Source: Caenorhabditis remanei (lineage: Eukaryota > Nematoda > Chromadorea > Rhabditida > Rhabditidae). Taken from it: a stretch of DNA of 64,000 nt. Within the stretch, counting starts at the first letter, position 1. Each line of letters opens with the position of its first letter. A program made the position numbers and the translations under genes. The DNA is taken from positions 16,244,001 through 16,308,000 of the forward strand of contig NC_071332.1 of the NCBI RefSeq assembly GCF_010183535.1, in the 5' to 3' direction. This document shows positions 43,128 to 51,400 of this stretch, piece by piece. The notes beneath the pieces were generated by a model. That model was not told the DNA's origin. It did not search any database and was given only the letters and a program-made list of their open reading frames with translations.

Positions 43128-44170
43128 TACACAGGTAGTCCGCTACGGACGCAATATGGACGATATATGGGCCGCGCGTGGACTCAGCACGAATTCGCTG
43201 AGGATTGTATGAGGTCCGTATACGGTCCGTTTTGAGTCCGCGCGCGGACGTTGTCGCTCGCACTGCCAGCCCTCTCCCTACTTTTTTTCCGGTTGAGATT
43301 GTCATTTAACAAAGAAGGATTGAGATAAAATTACTATTTTATTAAAAGAAAGATAGAAGTAACATTAAAAATAATAAAAAAAAGAAGAAAACGCAGCAAA
43401 TTAGACTTAGAAATCAGAAGTTTGTCCGGCAGTCTTGCCCTTGAAATCCATCGAATACCATTTGTCGTAGAAGTAGTTTTCAGTCGTTGACTTCTGTTTT
43501 CCCTTCGTATTTCTGAAAAGAAAATCAATTAATTGCGGAATAAAATATAATTGTTCAGTTAACTTACTTTCGAAAATGGGTTCCTCCCTCCGGAAAAATA
43601 CAGTGTTGTGCTTGGGAAGTGGCCAATTTTATCGAATTACCTCACTGAAAGAATTTTATTTTTAATAGCAATAGAAAATGCTGAATACTATTACAAACCT
43701 TTGAGAAAAGCGATGAATTGATTCCATATTAGCTGTCGCTGCTGCTTCTCTTTTTGGGATCATCGGACTGACTGAAAACACAATATTTTTCTGATCATTC
43801 ACAGTAAAATGAGAGAATTTTACACGAAAAATTTAATTAAGAGAAATTTCAATAGAGAAAAACATAAAGAAAAGCGAAACTTTCGAAAAAATAGGGAAAG
43901 AAACGTAAACGCTCCATAAATGATTAAAAAATTATCGTTATCCGAGAGAAGTCCGAGAGCTTCGGAAGAGCTACTGCATGCCGCGGCCGCGGCCAGCGCG
44001 CCCATATACGGTCCGCGCGCGGACGCCTGCCGCCCACTTCCACCTCTTTTCCCGAAGTCCACGCTGCGTCCATATACAGTCCGCAGCGGACCAAATTTCC
44101 GCTGCGGACTCTACGTGGACGGAAAATGGGACTGAATCCGCATGCGGTCCGCACGCCAACTACCTGTGTA
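43128..44170. mobile_element. GC-rich TIR element with possible captured gene fragment
   Basis: Inverted ends TACACAGGTAGT (43128-43139) and ACTACCTGTGTA (44159-44170). Subterminal parts are very GC-rich and full of GTCCGCGCGCGGAC-type inverted motifs; the centre is AT-rich. The same architecture as the element at 32629-33552, whose ends also read CAGGTA. On the minus strand, 43420-43620 contains two exon-like pieces with good splice signals (donor CGAAAGTAAG, acceptor TTTTCTTTTCAG) that give a continuous Lys/Tyr-rich frame ending at a stop near 43425; this could be a captured host gene fragment. No transposase. Confidence 0.55.
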
Positions 44171-44240
44171 CGCAGATGACTCTCACCCATGGGGTAGTGA
44201 GTTCGTTCCCGCCAGGTCCGAAAAGTTTTTTGGTTTTTTG
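44171..44240 (+). other. tRNA-like 3' half flanking the TIR element
   Basis: GAGTTCGTTCCCGCC (about 44199) resembles a Pol III B box and is followed by a T-run at 44224-44229. On the other side of the element, TGGTGTAGCGG (43115-43125) resembles an A box. Together they suggest a tRNA-derived sequence (CTCTCACC anticodon-loop-like, Glu-type) interrupted by the element. Tentative. Confidence 0.3.
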
Positions 44241-45595
44241 TTTTGATAAGAGCATAGACAGTCAGTATATGAAAGTTGTAATTATGGTCGAGATTTTAGA
44301 ACAAAAGGATGGAGTAGCTATCTTTCTGTTGAGTCTGTACATACCGCTACAATTCTGTCAGAAGGGATGATTGAGTTCCAACTTTGACGGTGTTTAAAAA
44401 TTCACAATCCTACAAACACCGGGTCAGAAAATGATAGTAGTTAACAATAAACCTTTCGTCCGAATCTTCATGGGGAAATCATGCGGCATTATCGCCGATC
44501 GTTTAAAACTCAAAATTCTTTCTTCTTTGTTTTTTTTAGTTAGTTAGTTTTTATTCGAGATAATGGACCAAAAGCCACTAACACAATCACAATAGAGAAA
44601 ATAAAAAAAAACCATCAGGAACTTAGTAGGTAGACATGTTAAGAGTGAGATATTTCGATGAATCAAGAAGTTTTGTTTTCTTTAAGAACTTTGAGAATTT
44701 TTGTGAAGCACTCAGGTACGAATGAAAAGGATTGAAATCAAAATAGACTGAATAAGGGGCTTCTTTAACTTTTGAACTTAGAAATATGTGAAATAGTTTT
44801 AGTTTCGAAGTATTCTGGAGAAGAGAGACGGCATCGCCGCCGAACAGTCCAAAATTTAGGAAGCAGAATGTTTTGGATCAAATTAAACTAAGAGAAAATT
44901 TCCGTGTATATGAAAAAAAATCTTTAAAGAATTTGGGGGAGGGAGGCGGCATCGCCGCCGATAAGTCAAAAACTTCAAAAGACTACTTTCAACGCATCTT
45001 TTGAAGATGTGAAAAGGAAATTCTCTTTTGGTGAGGGGTTACCCAGTCAGGCAAAGAACACATTCCCTGTATTTAGTACAGTTAATTCTGAGACCCGTGA
45101 TTTCTGAATGAGGAACTTTGTCGTAGCTCGGTTACCTTCAAAAAAGAAGCAAATTCTAGAATAAGAATTTGTTTAAATTTTTTTTAATTCGCCGATCAAT
45201 CAAAAGTTGAAACTTTATAATTAGAGGATCACCTGCCTTTTGATGAGGGGAAAATAGAGTTACCAAGTTCCTGTTCTTCTACAGTAATTTGTCGAAATCT
45301 TATCAGAAAAGTAAGGGTGTTTTAATTGTTCTCTCTGGAACGGTTTGCTCAGCTAATAAAAACTACCAACAATCGAAGAAAAGTTATAGGACCAGAAGAG
45401 AAAGAGAATTCTGATACCCCGATTGTTTGAACCATGTGAGAAGCGCCGCAGGCGCTGTAACACCTAGAAGGGTGGTGTTGAGAAGGAGGTTCAGTCGCCG
45501 TTAGGCGACGTGAACCGACTGGTATTCTCTATTCGATATCTATCCTATATTCTCATCTGTGATATAATTACTCCGACTATTGAATATCTACGCCA
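44241..45595 (+). other. Probable 5' untranslated region of the LINE, start undefined
   Basis: No ORF. It contains the duplicated phrase GGCATCGCCGCCG (44829, 44946) and two perfect hairpins close to the ORF1 start: GCGCCGCAGGCGC (about 45443) and GTCGCCGTTAGGCGAC (about 45494). Such GC-rich hairpins in an AT-rich context suggest a structured RNA leader. The element's 5' boundary could not be fixed. Confidence 0.4.
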
Positions 45596-46411
45596 ATGAT
45601 GTCGAAACGGAAACATACTGATACGTTGCCGGACGATCCGCCTCAATTCGTTGCCTACTCGGATTACATGGAACTTTTCAATCATGTGTCGAAGCTCACT
45701 GCAATCATCAACGAACTGAGGTCGGGTATCATCGAATCTGGATCAAAAACACTCGGTGAGAAAATTGCTCTGACTTGTGAGCCACTTCCAGATATGTCAC
45801 CTATCGGACTTCCCGTATTGGCACCTCCTGTTTTCGATGAAGTATTCCCGCAATCAATTTTTCCCACGTCTTATGCTTCCGTGACTTCCAAGAATGCTGG
45901 TGCCAACCCCAATTCCGTCCCAAAGGTCTCCTCTTTCACGCCGAATCACTTGGATAAATTGGAAATCGCGCGGGAGGCCGCTAAATTGATCGATAAAGCT
46001 ACACGGGTTGTCATCGAACGCTTCCCTGATGATCGCAACGACAAGAAGCAAGATACAAAGCAACTCCGCATTCTCCAGAATCTTGCATCCTCTAACAACC
46101 TTCCAGTTCCAGTCAAGATCCATCGTCACGAATGCAAGTCAATGTACCGCCCTTTGAAAGTTCAATTTGAATCCAGCTCCGACCGTGACTCGTTCCTACA
46201 CGGATTCCACATTGCTCGTCGTACCAACCCTGATATCCTTGCCATGCCGTCGAAGCCACGTGCTCGAAGAGATCTGACTCGTCCTGAATGGGAAACACTC
46301 CGTGCTTCTCGCAAGCACGTCTACGACGAGAACAAGAAAGCTGGAAAGACTATCTTCATCATGTCTGATATCAATTACCGCGTCAACAAGAATCCGCTTC
46401 CTTTTCTCTAG
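45596..46411 (+). CDS. LINE ORF1-like protein
   Basis: A 271-codon frame starting MMSKRKHTD. It has a heptad-like segment (VSKLTAIINELRSGI), a Pro-rich linker, then a region with ERFPDDRNDKKQDTKQL...KIHRHECKSMYRPLKVQFES, which resembles the RNA-recognition-type fold seen in ORF1 proteins of CR1-type LINEs (resemblance by eye). The basic end (ARRDLTRPEWETLRASRKHVYDE) supports RNA binding. ORF2 starts about 60 bases downstream, consistent with a two-ORF non-LTR element. Confidence 0.65.
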   Translation: MMSKRKHTDTLPDDPPQFVAYSDYMELFNHVSKLTAIINELRSGIIESGSKTLGEKIALTCEPLPDMSPIGLPVLAPPVFDEVFPQSIFPTSYASVTSKNAGANPNSVPKVSSFTPNHLDKLEIAREAAKLIDKATRVVIERFPDDRNDKKQDTKQLRILQNLASSNNLPVPVKIHRHECKSMYRPLKVQFESSSDRDSFLHGFHIARRTNPDILAMPSKPRARRDLTRPEWETLRASRKHVYDENKKAGKTIFIMSDINYRVNKNPLPFL

Positions 46412-46470
46412 ACTCCCGATTTGCCGCCTCCTCATTTTCTCCCTCTCCAACTTCTTGCCCCGTTGCTCAT

Positions 46471-47753
46471 TTGACCTTCCCCAATCCTAGACCTACCCAC
46501 TCGTTTTTAGACCTCTCATACGTTTCATCTCATTCCTCACCTCCTGTCTCCTCTCCAGCTCCTGATACTTCCACTTCTAAAATACCTGACATGGGTCTCA
46601 AACTTTTGCTTGCCAATATAAGAGGCATTTCCACGCTCGCTAAAATTGCACTATTGATTGATCTCTTCCTCTCCTCTGGGTACCATCTTCTAGCTCTTAC
46701 CGAAACATTTCTCGACGACACTATTCCCTCTTCTCTTTTCTCCTTGCATGACTTATCCATCCTCAGGTTCGACCGTTCTAATACTGTTCACCGTAAAAAT
46801 AGTGGTGGAGGAGTTGCTTTTATTTATAAGAACTCTCTCTCCCTTTCCACCCTTGATATCAACATGACCCACCATTACCCGCTTCACCAATCTGAAATTT
46901 TAGCTTGTCTTATCTCTCCTTCAGTTTATTCTTCCACTCTTTTTACGCCCTTTAATTTCTTCTTAGTCTACCGTCCACCAGACGCTTCCTCAGCTCAATC
47001 ACTAGCCCTAATTGATCATCTTGATGAATATCTCCCTCTTGCATCCTCGCAGGAGATTTTAATTACCCATCTCTTACCTGGAATCCTCCATCTTCTAATC
47101 ATCCATTCTCCTTATTCCTCCAGTCTAAAGGTCTCTACCAGAACGTCACCTTTCCCACTCGTACTTCTGCCACATCTTCCAACATTCTTGACCTTGTTCT
47201 TTCTTCCCCTGATATTGCGATTCTCCACATCTCTAAGGAGCCACCATTACTCAACTCTGATCATTTCAGTGTTGATTTCTCCCTAATTACTACTGTTAGT
47301 AACCACTCCTCAGCCTCCTTGCCAACTTCTCCTACATTTCGTAATGAACATCGCTTGAATTACAAGAAGTGTGATTTCAAATCCCTCAACGCTGATATCG
47401 CTAACGTAGACTGGGATTTAGTCCTCAGTTCTATTTCTTCCCCCACTGACAAGTTTGCACTCTTTTCTAAAATGTTGTCTGATTTTATCATCTCCCATAC
47501 TCCTTTATCCACGCCTCCTAAACCTCATCGGACTTCCTTCTCTATCCGTCAACTCAAACGTGCTCGTCAAAGATACTCGAAACTTTTAAAACTTCCCAAT
47601 CCTCCGGCGGACCAAATCTTCCGACTTCGTACCCTCATTGCTTCTACTTCCAAAAGAATCAAGTCCAACATGGTTACTGAGGAGCAAAAAATTTTATCGG
47701 CACCTAACTCCCGCTCCGCCCGACTACTTATCAAGAAGCGTACTAGAACCTCC
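46471..47753 (+). pseudogene. LINE ORF2, endonuclease part, frameshifted and cut by an LTR insertion
   Basis: The frame encodes an AP-type endonuclease N-terminus: LKLLLANIRGI, LLALTETFLDD, and RFDRS...GGGVAFIYKN. Near 47040 the frame shifts by one base; the continuation, in another frame, carries the endonuclease GDFNYPSL and SDHFSVDF motifs, then the linker to the RT domain (47319-47750). The RT domain itself is absent because a 3' LTR starts at 47754. The remainder should lie on the far side of that element, beyond the window. Confidence 0.75.
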
Positions 47754-48424
47754 TGTGGCCACCCCTTCTGTCTCCAGAAGGCCGCCGGTAATGAGCCGAG
47801 TGGGGTGGGAACATGGGCCCAAAATAGACTTCCGTTTTAGGTGGTTCAGAGGTAAAAGGAAGTGTCCCGCTGTACAGTTAACACGTGTATTAAATAACCG
47901 ATTTATTCAGGGGAAAAGCATGACCCGCGAGGGACTGCATTAAAAACCTGATCGATTATTTCCTTTCGGAAATTACATGAAAAGGGAGAAAAAAGGAGTA
48001 AGCGAGGTATTCGAGGAGTCGCTCAGGGGATTCCTAGCTTGTTAAAGCTTAGGGGTGTCCAGAGAGACGCCGGCGAGGCTCGCGAACAACTTCTACAACA
48101 AACAACAAAAGAGAGAATTGTTAGAAGAACAAAACTAAAAACAAGACTGATTTAATTAATGGCTTTAGGCCAGGTGAGGGTGTCGGTCGATTACGGTCAC
48201 AGTCGTTGATGGATGTGCGGCGCGGCGAGACCCGACGAGGAAACAGCGTGCGCCTTTGACTGAAGAGACGCAGACACGACGATGGCGGCGATTTAAATAA
48301 AGTGGAATATTACTTCCGCCTGAAATGGGGTTAAAGGAACAGGGAAGAAGGGAGGTAATTAAATGAAAGTAAAATATGTAATAAATATAAACTAAATTAG
48401 AATAATTTAGTAATATAAATTACA
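47754..48424 (-). repeat. 3' LTR of the large Bel/Pao element
   Basis: Minus strand: starts TGTAATTTATATTAC at 48424, two bases after the pol stop codon, and ends GGGGTGGCCACA at 47754, at the break in the LINE. TG...CA ends, 671 bases. A TATA-like TTATTTAAATCG lies near 48300 and AATAAA near 47903 on that strand. It contains five or more CCTCG motifs. Confidence 0.75.
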
Positions 48425-48426
48425 TT

Positions 48427-51400
48427 TTAGTTTGGAGTGTGGCAGGGACCTGATTCGGGGACCAGGGGACTGACAACACTCCGGGGGGTCTGAGTCCCGG
48501 CTTCTTGCGTTATGCAAGCATAACATGCAAGGTTAGCTTTCGCTTTGCGAGGTTGGAAAGGCCGGACACGGTGACTGGGTAATCGAGCTTTCGCATGATC
48601 AACGGTGTCAGGACGAGAAGACAACATGGGATAACTGATACCAGGGCATTGATTACCAATGCCTGTGGATCCATCATCGTCATGTGAGATCGTAGACCCT
48701 GAGGACTCCGTCCAGTCATCCATGTTAACGGGTGCTCGTTGTCGAGGGGCTTTAGGATTAGAATACATCTTTGCAGAATCGTTATTAGATGCGTGGCGAT
48801 TAGCATCCAAGTTAGGGACTCTCCGTATGGATCCTTTTCCAGATGTGTCTGAACGACAAACATCTGAATCCGGGGCACGAGGAGGTACCTTGGCTTTGGA
48901 AGCGCCTGACCGACTAGCTACCAAGTTCGGGACTTCCCACCAGGATCCTTTTCCAGATGCGCCTGAACGGCAAGCATCTGAATCCGGTGCTGGAGGTACT
49001 ATCCGTCCTTTGGATGTGCCAGATCGACCAACATCCATAACTGACCCTGAGTCTGAGAAAACGGCCGTACCAGAGCGAGGTTTACCATCAAAGGCTGAAG
49101 AATTAGCAATTCGAGGGGGACCACTCTCGGGTATTGACACGTATTCTGGAGACTGCAGTCTTCTTCTTTTCCTGGGTGCGCCTGAACGACAAGCATCCAT
49201 GTCCGTGGCAGATTCGGTTGTTCGGGCAGTGCCGGATCGAGGTGTACCGTAGAAGGCCAATGAATTGGCATTTCGAGGGGAACCACTATCGGGCAATTGC
49301 TCGAGACCAGATGACTTTAGTCCAATCCTTATCTTGGATGCGCCAGATCGACAAGCGTCCAAAGTCGGAACTTCCCGCCAGGATCCTTCTTCAGATGAGT
49401 CTGAATCCGGGGCTGGAGGTACGATTCTTCCTTTGGGGGCGCCTGATCGACAAGCTTCCAAGCTCGGGACTTCCCGCCAGGATCCTTCTCCAGACGTGTC
49501 TGATCGACAAGCATCTGAATCCGGTGCTGGAGGTACCATCCTTTCTTTGGGTGCGCCTGATCGACAAGCATCCAAGGTCGGGTAAAGAGGCACGAGTTTT
49601 GGCTCGGTCCCATTAGACTTCAGTCCAATTCCTTCGGTAGGTGTGCCAGAACGACAAACTCCTACATCCGGAATCTTCTTTGGATCTGCTACATCCAACT
49701 TTTCGCTGCAGCTTTGCACTTTCAATAATCTCTTTCCTTCAACGCTGGTCTTCAACGTATTAGGTTTGCGGTTCTTAGAATGAATTGGGAATGTTGCGAT
49801 GCGGGGTGGATCTGGAGGGGCTTGAGAGTCATGACCACTCTGAACCGGCTCAAGAGCGGGAACGTCATCCGAGGAGGAGACTTCGAGGGGAATTAAATGA
49901 TTCACGGGCCGCTCGTAGATTTTACCTTTGCATCTTACAGTCGCAGACCGAATTTCTCCAGTCTTACTGTAAATCAACGTCTCAATTATTCCTAGAGGCC
50001 AATTGTGTCGAGCTAACTTCTCTGTGTAAATAAACACCAACTGTCCAACACGAGGTTGTAAGGTGGTTGTACGTTTCTCCGGATAGGTGTTCTCTTTTAG
50101 ATAAGCCAGATACGCTCCAGACCAGATATCCCATAATCGCTCCAAAACTTCATCGAGGCCCGCGAGGTGATCGAGGGTCCGACGCTCAGTTAACGAGGGA
50201 TTTCGGGAGGGGTCAAATTCTTCTCCGTGATTCAATCCGTCCCGTTCCGTTGGTAGATCAATCAGAACAGTCGGGAGCAAGAAATCGACGGGGCGAAGAG
50301 CAGGCAAATCGTCAAGATCACGAGGGTTGGGCGTCAAAGGTCTACTGTTAAGCATTGACTCTACTCGGGTTATCACGTGGCTCAGTACAAAAAAGACTTC
50401 CAGAGTTTTCCCGATCTCTTTCCTCAATTGATGTTTCACGATACCCACAATCCTCTCGTAAATGCCGCCTTGCCAGGGGGCGAGAGGGGTGATGTATCGG
50501 AAGTCAATCGCATGAAGAGCAAGAAACGAGGTGAAGGATGTACTAGGTACATACTGATTCACGTCGTCCGTAAGGATTTTTGCGCCGAGGGTGAAAGTAC
50601 GAGCATTGTCCGAATAAATTGAGGTTGGTACTCCCCGTCTGGAGAATACATTCCTCAGTCCGTGCAAGTACATCTCCGTTGTGCCGTCAGGAATTAACTC
50701 GAGGTGAGTTGCCCTTGTGACGAGGCAGGTGTATACGAGGAAATAAGCTTTCCCGATACTACTACCATCATCGAGGCGGTAATTCAGTGGGCCGCCATAA
50801 TCGAGGCCCACATGCTGGAACGGGGTAGACGGAGTTGTACGAAAGCGAGGGAGCGTCCTAGTGAAAGGATATTCAAACGGCTTATTGTTGACTTTTTGAC
50901 AAGGAACACAACTGCGGATTACAGAATCGGCAAGTTGCTTGTCCGCTTGGATCCAGTATCTCGTTCGAAGCGCGGCTACTAGGTATGTCGCAGGAAGATG
51001 CACGTTTTTAAGGTGGGTCTCCATCACGAGTAGTCTAGCAAGACGATGCTTCTTATGAACCAGAATTAACTTGTAAGTTTCACTTTCAAGAACTGGCGAG
51101 GGAACTCTTCGATGGGCTCGCCAGAGACCATCGACACCGAGGACCGGATCCAATTTGGACGGAAATTCCTGCCCGGAGCTAGCTGATTCCTTATAGTGTT
51201 CAATAAATACAAGTCTCCGAGCAATTGCTCTAGTGTGGACGCCCATATCGGGGGTGCACGAGGATAACTTGGCATTAATGAACTCCGTCATAATCGGACT
51301 CTTCCACACGTGACGCTTGAACAGCTTTAGTAAGCAGTTAAGGGTCGAATGCGTATAAGTCACGACTCTGGCTAGGGAGTTGCTTCGCTCGAATGGAACG

